A stretch of 11,723 nt of DNA from Actinomycetota bacterium (GCA_005787645.1 SYAM01000081.1:1-11723), one strand, 5' to 3'. Shown: positions 1 through 5,679, counted from the stretch's first letter. Notes: generated from the letters alone by a model not told the origin. A program made the numbers and translations.

Positions 1-71
1 CTGTCGAAGTTACGGCGCTCTGCGAAGGCGTAAAAGTACTCGGTCAAACGAAAGCTCGCATACGACTGTGA
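1..71 (+). CDS. MaoC/HadB-like dehydratase, C-terminal 22 codons (5' truncated by window)
   Basis: Reading from position 3 gives an open frame that ends VLGQTKARIRL followed by TGA at 69-71. The fragment is VEVTALCEGVKVLG and onward, an alternating hydrophobic strand. It resembles the last strand of the MaoC/hot-dog acyl dehydratase family, where a 'V.VTA.C.G.KVLG.A.A.VR' ending is common. Context agrees: in actinobacteria MaoC-type genes (hadA-hadB in mycobacteria) sit just before the trpT-secE-nusG cluster. The family hydrates or dehydrates 3-hydroxyacyl thioesters. The active-site Asp and His would lie upstream of the window and cannot be checked. The TGA overlaps the GTG start of the next gene by 4 bases, suggesting one transcript. 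The family call rests on a short tail plus gene order, so it is moderate. Confidence 0.55.
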   Translation, partial: VEVTALCEGVKVLGQTKARIRL

Positions 72-754
72 TAAGCGAGCGTGATATCACAGTTACTCTA
101 ATTTTAGATGGTTATCTCGAAGACTTTCTCGATTCGGTTAACTCAATAATCGAAAATTCGGAAGCCGCGATCTACATCTTGGTCAATGGCAAGTGTGATT
201 TCGAACCTCTCGAAGCATTCAAGCCACGAGTAACTGTTAATCATCAGAGACAACGACTGGGCTGGTCGAATGCAGTAAATCTTTTACTCGAAGAGATTAG
301 CACTGATTACATCACTCTCATGGACCCTTCAACTCGCTTCCTAGCCAATCCATTTCCAGATGTGATCTCTACATTCTCGGATGGAGTTGTTGGGGTTGGG
401 TGGCGCGGTGGATTGATCAATCTTGATGATGAATGGCGGTCAGTTAATGACAAAGGCTCAGGAGAAGTAGATGTACTTTTTGGCTACTTCATGGTCCTTA
501 ATCGGAAATTTGCAAGGGCTGTTGGAGCGAATCCGAGCGCTAAGTATTATCGAAATGCAGATTTAGAGTTTTCACTTGCCCTCCGGGAGGCAGGCGGTAA
601 ATTGCTTCAAGTTGAATTCCCACTAGCTCAAGAGCGGCACCACGGATACTACGATGTCGATAGCGCATATCGAGAGAAGCATTCCAAGGAGAATTACCAA
701 CGTTTACTCAAGCGTTTCCGCGGAAATCTAGGGATTCTTGCACCGCGCCGGTAA
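68..754 (+). CDS. GT2-like glycosyltransferase, substrate unknown
   Basis: This 228-residue protein has the outline of a family 2 (GT-A fold) glycosyltransferase. It opens with a beta strand and helix (ITVTLILDGYLEDFLDSV), has LGWSNAVNLLL at about 64-74, and DYITLMDPSTR at 80-90 where GT2 enzymes carry their DxD-like nucleotide-sugar and metal site. Near 161-176 is YYRNADLEFSLALREAG, like the 'ED.DL..RLR..G' acceptor-side motif of this family, followed by HHGYYDVD. No signal peptide or membrane segment is seen, so it is probably cytoplasmic or peripheral. The GTG start at 68 is chosen because it overlaps the previous stop as GTGA, which implies translational coupling. murB follows after 9 bases. 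DPS in place of a full DxD is within what GT2 enzymes show but weakens any claim about activity. A cell-envelope role is inferred only from murB being next door. Confidence 0.75.
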   Translation: MISERDITVTLILDGYLEDFLDSVNSIIENSEAAIYILVNGKCDFEPLEAFKPRVTVNHQRQRLGWSNAVNLLLEEISTDYITLMDPSTRFLANPFPDVISTFSDGVVGVGWRGGLINLDDEWRSVNDKGSGEVDVLFGYFMVLNRKFARAVGANPSAKYYRNADLEFSLALREAGGKLLQVEFPLAQERHHGYYDVDSAYREKHSKENYQRLLKRFRGNLGILAPRR

Positions 755-763
755 TCTTTTCGC

Positions 764-1780
764 ATGAGATTCTCCGACCTGACAACTTTTCGTGTAGGCG
801 GGTTGATATCAGAGTTTGTCGAAGGAGTCTCGGAAGAGATAATTCTCAAAACCGTTGACAAATCAGAGCCTGTGCAAGTTATTGGTGGGGGCTCAAACAT
901 TCTCGCCGGCGACTCAGATTTTGATGGCACAGTGTTGCGGATTAGTACTCAAGGCAGTGATTTGGACTATGACGCTTGCTCCGGCGGAATGATCACAGTT
1001 GCTGCAGGTGTCGAATGGGATACTTTCGTGGGAGAGACCGTCGCAGCTGGCTTCTCTGGCCTTGAAACTCTCAGCGGCATTCCTGGCCGAGTAGGTGCTG
1101 CTCCTATTCAGAATATTGGCGCGTATGGCCAAGAGTTCAAGGACGTTGTTGCACGAGTGCGTACTTGGGATCGACTTGTAAAAGAGCAGAGAACATTTAC
1201 CGCAAATCAATGTGGGTTCGGTTACCGAAGTTCGTTATTTAAAGAAGAGCCAGGCCGATTTGTGATACTAGATGTAATAGTTCAATTGAAAAAAGGTGAG
1301 CTATCTGCTCCCATAACTTATTCTGAGCTCGCAAATGAACTAAAAATTAATGTGGGAGAGCGCGCATCGGTGAGGGAAGTCCGCGAGCGAGTCTTGAAGA
1401 TAAGAGAGCGAAAGGGCATGCTCCTTTCAGAACATGATCGAGACACTTGGTCAGCAGGTTCGTTCTTTATTAACCCATCGGTGGCTTCAGAGTATGCAGC
1501 GCGTTTACCTCAAGCAGCACCGCAATGGGAAAACTCTGATGGCACAGTGAAACTTTCCGCTGCATGGCTACTGGAGCAATCGGGGATTAAGAAAGGTCAA
1601 ATACATGCAGGTGCCGGAATATCCACTAAGCATGTTCTCGCGCTTGCAAATCTCAGTCAGGCGCGTAGTGATGATCTGATTGAGCTAGCAAGAGCCTGTC
1701 AAGATGCAGTAAAGGCGAAGTTTGGAATTGAATTAGAGCCTGAAGTACGCCTTGTGAATTGCGCCTTAATTAGCCATTAA
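764..1780 (+). CDS. murB: UDP-N-acetylenolpyruvoylglucosamine reductase
   Basis: MurB is a cytoplasmic FAD enzyme that uses NADPH to reduce UDP-GlcNAc-enolpyruvate to UDP-N-acetylmuramic acid, the second committed step of peptidoglycan precursor synthesis. All type I landmarks are present in 338 residues: TTFRVGG at 7-13, the FAD-binding GGGSN at 41-45, SGIPGRVGAAPIQNIGAYG at about 104-122, GYRSSLFK at 153-160, the AGSFFINP loop with the catalytic serine at 233, and LEPEVR near the C-terminus with the catalytic glutamate at about 327. Length matches the E. coli enzyme (342). The ATG at 764 puts TTFRVGG at the usual distance. No clear Shine-Dalgarno precedes it, so translation probably depends on coupling to the gene ending 9 bases upstream. 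The last 11 bases overlap the convergent aspC gene. Confidence 0.97.
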   Translation: MRFSDLTTFRVGGLISEFVEGVSEEIILKTVDKSEPVQVIGGGSNILAGDSDFDGTVLRISTQGSDLDYDACSGGMITVAAGVEWDTFVGETVAAGFSGLETLSGIPGRVGAAPIQNIGAYGQEFKDVVARVRTWDRLVKEQRTFTANQCGFGYRSSLFKEEPGRFVILDVIVQLKKGELSAPITYSELANELKINVGERASVREVRERVLKIRERKGMLLSEHDRDTWSAGSFFINPSVASEYAARLPQAAPQWENSDGTVKLSAAWLLEQSGIKKGQIHAGAGISTKHVLALANLSQARSDDLIELARACQDAVKAKFGIELEPEVRLVNCALISH

Positions 1781-2978
1781 TGAGTTTTTTGATACGTGAG
1801 ATTCCCTCGACGATATCTTCATCGCTTAGCGCATACGAGAAGCGAAGATACCCAGATGGCCCAAATGCTTCACCAGGAACGGCTGCAACTTCTACCTCAT
1901 CAAGAATCAAAGTCGCTAATTCAGAGCTAGACATGGGTTTCTTTCCACGAATTTCACGACCTAGTACTTTATGGACTGCTGGATAGACATAAAATGCACC
2001 TTGAGGCATTAGACATTCGAACCCATCAATTTCGTTAAGCATTTTGACGATCAATTTACGTCGACGATCGAAAGCTACCTTCATCTCTTCAACGGCGCTG
2101 AGATCACCAGTGAGAGCGGCAATTGCTGCGCGTTGAGCAACATTAGACACATTACTGCTCAGATGAGATTGTAAATTTGTTGCTGCTTTGATCACATCGT
2201 TAGGACCAATCATCCAGCCCACTCGCCAACCGGTCATCGCATAAGTCTTCGCGACGCCATTAAGGATGATTATTTGGTTGGCTAATTCTGGAATCAAGAC
2301 TGGTAAGGATGGGGCCTGCACGCCGTCGTAACGCAAATGCTCATAAATCTCATCGGTGATAATCCAAATTCCATGCTTGAGTGCCCATTCGCCGATTGCT
2401 CGTACCTGCTCTGGGGTATATACCGAGCCAGTTGGATTACTTGGTGAACAGAAAATCAGCGCCTTTGTCTTTGATGTCCGTGCTGCTTCGAGTTGTTCAA
2501 CGCTCACGCAATAATTGCTCGTCTCATCTGCAAAGACTTCAATCGGAATACCACCTGCCAAACGAATGCATTCTGGGTAGGTGGTCCAATATGGAGCGGG
2601 AAGAATCACCTCATCACCCTGGTCAACAATTGATGCGATGGATTGATATACAGCCTGCTTGCCACCATTTGTCACGAGTACGTTGTCGACAGTTATCTTG
2701 AATTGAGAGTCGCGCAAGGTTTTCGCGACAATCGCCTGGCGAAGCTCGGGCAAACCTGGAGTGGGTGTGTATCGATGATTTGCTACAACTCGGACCGCCT
2801 TTTCAGCAGCGTCGAGGATATATCCGGGGGTAGGAAAATCTGGCTCGCCAGCGCCAAAGCCAATGACGGGCCGGCCGGCTGCTTTTAGCGCCTTAGCTTT
2901 TCCATCGACTGCAAGGGTGGCTGATTCGGCGATCGCTGCGATGCGCTTAGAAATCCGGGGCTTGGCGGTTTGGGACAC
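1770..2978 (-). CDS. aspC: Class I PLP-dependent aspartate/aromatic-type aminotransferase
   Basis: This fold-type I aminotransferase probably moves the amino group between aspartate and 2-oxoglutarate in the cytoplasm. From the GTG at 2978 it has 402 residues, normal for the family. Landmarks are GFGAGEPDFPTP at 40-51, TNGGKQA at 103-109, the SNPTG loop with Asn181, TDEIY with Asp209 and Tyr212 contacting the cofactor, the PLP lysine Lys244 in AKTYAMTGWRVG, and the substrate-carboxylate Arg379 in YLRFSYALS. It belongs to the bacterial Ib-type group, some of which also act on prephenate, so exact substrate is not settled. The frame stays open upstream to 3173, but that would run antisense through tRNA-Trp. 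GTG 2978 has an AGGA 8 bases before it and starts where family N-termini start. It converges with murB (11-base overlap) and diverges from tRNA-Trp. Confidence 0.93.
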   Translation of the reverse strand: MSQTAKPRISKRIAAIAESATLAVDGKAKALKAAGRPVIGFGAGEPDFPTPGYILDAAEKAVRVVANHRYTPTPGLPELRQAIVAKTLRDSQFKITVDNVLVTNGGKQAVYQSIASIVDQGDEVILPAPYWTTYPECIRLAGGIPIEVFADETSNYCVSVEQLEAARTSKTKALIFCSPSNPTGSVYTPEQVRAIGEWALKHGIWIITDEIYEHLRYDGVQAPSLPVLIPELANQIIILNGVAKTYAMTGWRVGWMIGPNDVIKAATNLQSHLSSNVSNVAQRAAIAALTGDLSAVEEMKVAFDRRRKLIVKMLNEIDGFECLMPQGAFYVYPAVHKVLGREIRGKKPMSSSELATLILDEVEVAAVPGEAFGPSGYLRFSYALSDEDIVEGISRIKKLING

Positions 2979-3018
2979 GGCGGTAATCCTGCCAGACCGG
3001 GGGGAGATCGCTTCCCCA

Positions 3019-3048
3019 ATTAGACCCCGCGCCACCTTGACCCGTAAA
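3019..3048 (-). promoter_or_regulatory. Predicted sigma-A-type promoter for aspC
   Basis: On the minus strand TTTACG (3048-3043) and TCTAAT (3024-3019) are separated by 18 bases. The -10 matches 5 of 6 consensus bases and the -35 matches 4 of 6. Predicted start of transcription is near 3012, giving a leader of about 34 bases before the GTG at 2978. Prediction by eye only; no transcript data. Confidence 0.45.
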
Positions 3049-3050
3049 CT
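3021..3050 (+). promoter_or_regulatory. Predicted promoter for tRNA-Trp and possibly secE-nusG
   Basis: On the plus strand TAGACC (3021-3026) and TAAACT (3045-3050) are separated by 18 bases, each matching 4 of 6 consensus bases. Transcription would begin near 3057, about 60 bases before the mature tRNA. The elements overlap those of the opposite-strand aspC promoter almost exactly. A competing reading is TTGACC at 3037-3042 with the weaker TAGCTC at 3059-3064 (16-base spacing). Confidence 0.35.
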
Positions 3051-3079
3051 CTCCCGCCTAGCTCCTTCCGTGACCAGCC

Positions 3080-3095
3080 CTTCTTCATCAAGAAG
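3080..3095 (+). other. Perfect hairpin in the tRNA-Trp 5' leader
   Basis: CTTCTT (3080-3085) and AAGAAG (3090-3095) form a six-base-pair stem around a CATC loop, 20 bases before the tRNA. An ACC/GGT pairing (3073-3075 with 3100-3102) could extend it across a mismatched gap. No T-run follows, so it is not a terminator. It could be a processing feature of the tRNA precursor; function unknown. Confidence 0.35.
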
Positions 3096-3115
3096 CGAGG
3101 GTCGCGAAGCGCTGG

Positions 3116-3188
3116 AGGGCAGTAGTTCAACTGGTAGAGCACCGGTCTCCAAAACCGGGGGTTGGGGGTTCAAATCCCTTCTGCCCTG
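3116..3188 (+). tRNA. trpT: tRNA-Trp, anticodon CCA
   Basis: A full cloverleaf folds in 73 bases. The acceptor stem is AGGGCAG (3116-3122) with CTGCCCT (3181-3187), and the discriminator base is G3188. The D arm is GTTC/GAGC around AACTGGTA. The anticodon stem CCGGT/ACCGG encloses CTCCAAA with anticodon CCA at 3149-3151. A five-base variable loop follows, then the T arm GGGGG/CCCTT with loop TTCAAAT; its last two pairs are G-T wobbles. The 3' CCA is not encoded, so it must be added after transcription. The tRNA reads the UGG tryptophan codon. Its position 48 bases before secE is the usual actinobacterial arrangement, and no terminator separates the two, so joint transcription is likely. Confidence 0.97.
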
Positions 3189-3236
3189 CTAGTAGTTCAC
3201 ATCTTTATATATGGGAAGGAGAGTGAGTAAGGCACG

Positions 3237-3485
3237 ATGAGCGAGTTAGATCAGAGCGAGCGTGAGAACGAGCATGCGCACGAGCATGATCGCGGCAATA
3301 TCTTTGAGCGCGCTGGGCGCTTCTATCGCCAAGTTATTGCTGAACTTCGCAAGGTCGTATGGCCTTCGCGCAAACAACTCACTACCTACACCGCAGTCGT
3401 ACTCGTTTTCGTGACTTTTATCATCGCAGTGGTCTCACTCTTTGATCTCGTACTTACCAAAATCACCTTCTGGGTTTTTGGTTAA
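3237..3485 (+). CDS. secE: Preprotein translocase subunit SecE
   Basis: SecE is the small essential membrane subunit of the SecYEG export channel, clamping SecY. The 82-residue protein has a charged, histidine-containing N-terminus (ENEHAHEHDR at 10-19), the amphipathic-helix signature RQVIAELRKVVWPSRKQL at 31-48, and a single transmembrane segment at about 51-73. This single-span form is normal outside the enterobacteria. The ATG at 3237 is the first start after an in-frame TAA at 3228. Its ribosome site is not ideal: AAGG lies 4 bases away, while the stronger GGAAGGAG is 15 bases away. It follows tRNA-Trp by 48 bases and precedes nusG by 32. Confidence 0.97.
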   Translation: MSELDQSERENEHAHEHDRGNIFERAGRFYRQVIAELRKVVWPSRKQLTTYTAVVLVFVTFIIAVVSLFDLVLTKITFWVFG

Positions 3486-3493
3486 GGCAGCGA

Positions 3494-3517
3494 CAGGTAA
3501 CCAGGGTAAACAGGTAA
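3494..3517 (+). repeat. Three tandem CAGGTAA-type units before nusG
   Basis: CAGGTAA (3494-3500), CAGGGTAA (3502-3509) and CAGGTAA (3511-3517) follow one another at 8-9 base steps and end directly at the nusG ATG. Each contains an AGG(G) Shine-Dalgarno-like core. The best-spaced one for the ATG at 3518 is the middle unit. The repeat is visible; any role in translation is inference. Confidence 0.5.
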
Positions 3518-4207
3518 ATGATGAGCGAAGACACATTTGAGGCAGCGCTCGAAGCAGCTGCTCAAGAAGTACCTACAGAACTTATCGATGCACCAGTAGA
3601 AGTCCTGGTAGATAGCGAAGTCGAGGAAGAGAATGATCCTCAAGCTGAATTCCGCCGCGCCCTTCGCACCGCGCCCGGTGATTGGTATGTCATCCACTCA
3701 TACGCGGGGTACGAGAATCGCGTCAAAGGAAATCTTGAGAACCGTATTCATACTTTGAACATGGAGGATTACATCTTCCAGATTGAAGTCCCTCAAGAGG
3801 AAATCACCGAAATCAAGAATGGCCAGCGAAAGCAGGTTAAGCGGAATGTCTTCCCTGGATATGTCCTCGTCCGCATGGATTTAACTGATGAATCATGGTC
3901 AGTAGTACGAAATACACCAGGGGTTACCGGTTTTGTTGGACATGGCCACAATCCAAGTCCACTTTCACTCGATGAAGTGGAGGGAATTCTGGCCCCACGT
4001 CCATCAAAGAAGGGCGAGAAACCAGAGATCAAGATGGTCGATTTCGAAGTTGGCGAATCCGTCACTGTTATGGATGGGCCCTTTGCCACGCTTCCAGCAT
4101 CAATTAGCGAAATCATGCCTGAGCAAGCAAAGCTCAAAGTCCTGGTCTCGATCTTTGGTCGGGAGACTCCAGTGGAATTGTCATTCGCTCAAGTACAGAA
4201 GCTTTAA
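3518..4207 (+). CDS. nusG: Transcription termination/antitermination factor NusG
   Basis: NusG binds RNA polymerase at the beta-prime clamp, modulates pausing and elongation, and links the polymerase to Rho or to ribosomal protein S10. The 229-residue protein has an acidic, disordered-looking N-terminal tail (1 to about 50, rich in Glu, Ala and Val). Next comes the NGN domain from about DWYVIHSYAGYENRV (55-69) through RNVFPGYVLVRM (109-120) and VRNTPGVTGFVG (130-141). The C-terminal KOW domain begins around GESVTVMDGPFA (179-190). The acidic extension is usual in actinobacterial NusG and absent from the 181-residue E. coli protein. Two ATG codons stand side by side (3518, 3521); either could be used. 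rplK follows after 28 bases. Confidence 0.97.
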   Translation: MMSEDTFEAALEAAAQEVPTELIDAPVEVLVDSEVEEENDPQAEFRRALRTAPGDWYVIHSYAGYENRVKGNLENRIHTLNMEDYIFQIEVPQEEITEIKNGQRKQVKRNVFPGYVLVRMDLTDESWSVVRNTPGVTGFVGHGHNPSPLSLDEVEGILAPRPSKKGEKPEIKMVDFEVGESVTVMDGPFATLPASISEIMPEQAKLKVLVSIFGRETPVELSFAQVQKL

Positions 4208-4235
4208 GAAGATTTGAAAGAGAGAGGATAGAAAT

Positions 4236-4667
4236 ATGGCACCGAATAAGAAGATTCAGGCGCTCATCAAGCTCCAGATTCAAGCTGGCGCAGCCACACC
4301 CGCGCCACCTGTTGGTCCTGCACTTGGTCAACATGGTGTTAACATCATGGACTTCGTCAAGGCTTACAACGCTGCGACTGAAACTCAAAAAGGGCAGATC
4401 ATCCCTGTTGAGATCACTGTCTATGAGGATCGCTCATTCACTTTCATCACAAAGACTCCACCTGCGTCCCGTCTGATCTTGAAGGCAGCAAAGCTCGAAA
4501 AGGGCTCGGCTATTCCACATAAGAACAAGGTCGGCAATATCACGATGGCGCAATGTCGTGAGATTGCTACTGTTAAGATGGCAGACCTCAACGCAAACGA
4601 CCTCGATGCTGCGAGTTTGATCATTGCCGGTACTGCTCGTTCCATGGGCATCACTGTCAACGGTTAA
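4236..4667 (+). CDS. rplK: 50S ribosomal protein L11
   Basis: L11 forms the base of the stalk region with 23S rRNA helices 43/44, the GTPase-associated centre, and is needed for (p)ppGpp signalling by Rel. At 143 residues it is standard length. It shows IQALIKLQIQAGAATPAPPV near the N-terminus, with the proline-rich turn contacted by thiopeptide antibiotics, then GPALGQHGVNIMDF. The C-terminal rRNA-binding domain ends in AGTARSMGITVNG. A clear GAGAGGA sits about 8 bases before the ATG. It lies 28 bases after nusG and is separated from rplA by a 113-base structured spacer. Confidence 0.98.
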   Translation: MAPNKKIQALIKLQIQAGAATPAPPVGPALGQHGVNIMDFVKAYNAATETQKGQIIPVEITVYEDRSFTFITKTPPASRLILKAAKLEKGSAIPHKNKVGNITMAQCREIATVKMADLNANDLDAASLIIAGTARSMGITVNG

Positions 4668-4686
4668 GGAAAAACATAACTAAATA

Positions 4687-4739
4687 AGTTGATAACCAAG
4701 TGTGGGAGAGTCGCGCTGACTCGCTGACCACAACCAACT
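4687..4739 (+). promoter_or_regulatory. Probable L1-binding autoregulatory RNA element, rplK-rplA spacer
   Basis: The spacer folds as nested helices. AGTTG (4687-4691) pairs with CAACT (4735-4739). TGTGG (4701-4705) pairs with CCACA (4728-4732). An asymmetric internal loop follows, GA (4706-4707) opposite GCTGA (4723-4727), and then GAGTC (4708-4712) pairs with GACTC (4718-4722) around a GCGCT loop. L1 proteins are known to recognise a short stem flanked by an asymmetric loop, both in 23S rRNA and in their own mRNA. The pairing is seen; L1 binding is inferred from that resemblance and from the location just before rplA. Confidence 0.5.
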
Positions 4740-4741
4740 AC

Positions 4742-4759
4742 CTAACTCACATGAGTTAG
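4742..4759 (+). other. Perfect 7-bp hairpin upstream of the rplA ribosome site
   Basis: CTAACTC (4742-4748) and GAGTTAG (4753-4759) pair perfectly around ACAT. No T-run follows, so it is not a terminator. It lies 8 bases before the GAAGG ribosome site (4767-4771) of rplA and next to the L1-site-like fold, so it may help set access to the start codon or act as an insulating helix. Confidence 0.45.
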
Positions 4760-4780
4760 CTAAGCAGAAGGCTGGATGAA

Positions 4781-5482
4781 ATGAAGCGCAGCAAGAAATA
4801 CCGTGCCGCTACTGAGAAGTACGATGTCGCAAGCATCTATGCTCCAGTTGAGGCGATGAAAATCGTTCGTGAAACATCTGTTACTAAATATGACTCCACA
4901 GTAGAGGTTTCCCTCGCTCTTGGCGTCGATCCACGAAAGGCTGATCAAGCAATCCGCGGCACTGTCAATCTTCCACACGGAACTGGCAAGACTGCACGCG
5001 TTCTTGTGTTCGCAGGTGGAGAGCGCGCTGAAGAAGCGCGCGCAGCAGGTGCTGACATCGTCGGCGCCGACGAACTCATTGACGAGGTCGCAAAAGGTCG
5101 TCTCGATTATGACGCTGTCGTATCGACACCTGATCTCATGGGAAAAGTGGGTCGCCTCGGAAAGGTTCTCGGACCTCGTGGTTTGATGCCTAATCCCAAG
5201 ACTGGAACTGTTACTAACGATGTCACGAAGGCAGTTAATGACATTAAGGGTGGAAAGATCGAGTTTCGAGTCGATAAGAATTCCAACCTTCACTTCATCA
5301 TTGGTAAAGCATCCTTTAGCGCTGATGCTCTTCTCGATAACTATGTTGCAGCGATGGAAGAGGTACTTCGCGCAAAACCATCTTCTTCAAAAGGTCGCTT
5401 CATCAAGAAGGCAACTGTCTCGACCACGATGGGGCCTGGCGTTCAGGTAGATCCAAACCTCCTGCGCGAAGGCGCTAATTAA
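4781..5482 (+). CDS. rplA: 50S ribosomal protein L1
   Basis: L1 binds the mobile L1 stalk of 23S rRNA and helps release deacylated tRNA from the E site; in many bacteria it also represses its own operon. The 233-residue length is normal. The family signature is clear at 121-145: GKVGRLGKVLGPRGLMPNPK and the following TGTVT. The N-terminus KRSKKYRAATEKYD and the C-terminal TMGPGVQVDP are typical. The ATG at 4781 is preceded by GAAGG at 9 bases. It is cotranscribed with rplK unless the spacer elements stop transcription. A 9-bp GC-rich hairpin begins 11 bases after its stop. Confidence 0.98.
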   Translation: MKRSKKYRAATEKYDVASIYAPVEAMKIVRETSVTKYDSTVEVSLALGVDPRKADQAIRGTVNLPHGTGKTARVLVFAGGERAEEARAAGADIVGADELIDEVAKGRLDYDAVVSTPDLMGKVGRLGKVLGPRGLMPNPKTGTVTNDVTKAVNDIKGGKIEFRVDKNSNLHFIIGKASFSADALLDNYVAAMEEVLRAKPSSSKGRFIKKATVSTTMGPGVQVDPNLLREGAN

Positions 5483-5488
5483 GCCATT

Positions 5489-5518
5489 TTGACGGGTAGG
5501 CGTGCGAGCGCCTACCCT
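5489..5518 (+). promoter_or_regulatory. Candidate rplJ operon promoter overlapping a hairpin
   Basis: TTGACG (5489-5494) and TACCCT (5513-5518) lie 18 bases apart. The -35 matches 5 of 6 consensus bases, and the -10 fits the TANNNT pattern common in actinobacteria. Transcription would start near 5524-5526, at the front of the structured L10-type leader. The same bases form the hairpin listed separately, so the promoter reading competes or coexists with a terminator reading. Confidence 0.45.
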
Positions 5519-5520
5519 TT
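5494..5520 (+). terminator. 9-bp GC-rich hairpin after rplA, possible terminator
   Basis: GGGTAGGCG (5494-5502) and CGCCTACCC (5509-5517) form a perfect nine-base-pair stem with a TGCGAG loop, 11 bases after the rplA stop. Only three Ts follow, so it would be a weak-tail terminator of a kind proposed for actinobacteria. It would separate the L11-L1 unit from the L10-L12-rpoBC unit. The dyad also coincides with a promoter-like sequence. Confidence 0.5.
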
Positions 5521-5620
5521 GCAATATCCGAAGACCGCAGGTCTGCTGTTGATAGCAAGAGCTTCCGAGTGATTGCAATGAACAGAGTTAAAGAGTGAGA
5601 ACTCACCAGCGCAGGAGCAT
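5519..5620 (+). promoter_or_regulatory. L10-leader-like structured RNA
   Basis: A three-way junction is visible. The closing stem is TTGCAAT (5519-5525) with ATTGCAA (5572-5578). An inner stem CGAAG (5529-5533) pairs with CTTC-CG (5562-5567) with one bulge. Inside are two small hairpins, GACC/GGTC (5533-5543) and TGCT/AGCA (5544-5557). A short GTGA/TCAC hairpin (5595-5606) and AGCGCAGGAGC (5608-5618) follow. Leaders of rplJ in many bacteria bind the L10(L12) complex for autogenous control. The fold and location match that role; the assignment is by eye. If transcription starts near 5525, the outer half of the closing stem would be missing from that transcript. Confidence 0.55.
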
Positions 5621-5679
5621 TACGAGTTAGTTCATCTTTCCTCGTAGCGCTTTCGCGCTTCGAGGATTTCTCTTTTTAT
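5621..5679 (+). promoter_or_regulatory. Terminator-like attenuator with competing antiterminator upstream of rplJ
   Basis: CCTCG-TA-GCGC (5640-5650) pairs with GCGC-TT-CGAGG (5655-5665) around TTTC, with a single T-T mismatch. It is followed by ATTTCTCTTTTTAT (5666-5679), a U-rich tail typical of intrinsic termination. An alternative helix, TACGAG (5621-5626) with CTCGTA (5641-5646), uses the same left arm, so the two cannot form together. This is the layout of a transcription attenuator 55-90 bases before the rplJ start. The tail is interrupted by C and A, so efficiency is uncertain. Confidence 0.55.

Noticed and set aside
3001..3017. GGGGA/TCCCC inverted repeat before aspC as an operator
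   Set aside because: Only five pairs around a seven-base loop in a G/C-run region, with no second copy and no regulator gene nearby.
2979..3173. N-terminal extension of the aspC frame by 65 residues to an ATG at 3173
   Set aside because: It would read antisense through tRNA-Trp and the predicted promoters. Family members begin near the GTG at 2978, which has its own ribosome site.
3206..3213. TATATATG as a -10 box for a separate secE promoter
   Set aside because: No acceptable -35 lies 16-19 bases upstream; that stretch is the tRNA acceptor stem.
3223..3240. Five-codon upstream frame (GTG to TGA) whose stop overlaps the secE ATG
   Set aside because: The GGAAGGAG before it ends 1 base from the GTG, too close to serve as its ribosome site, and so short a frame is expected by chance.
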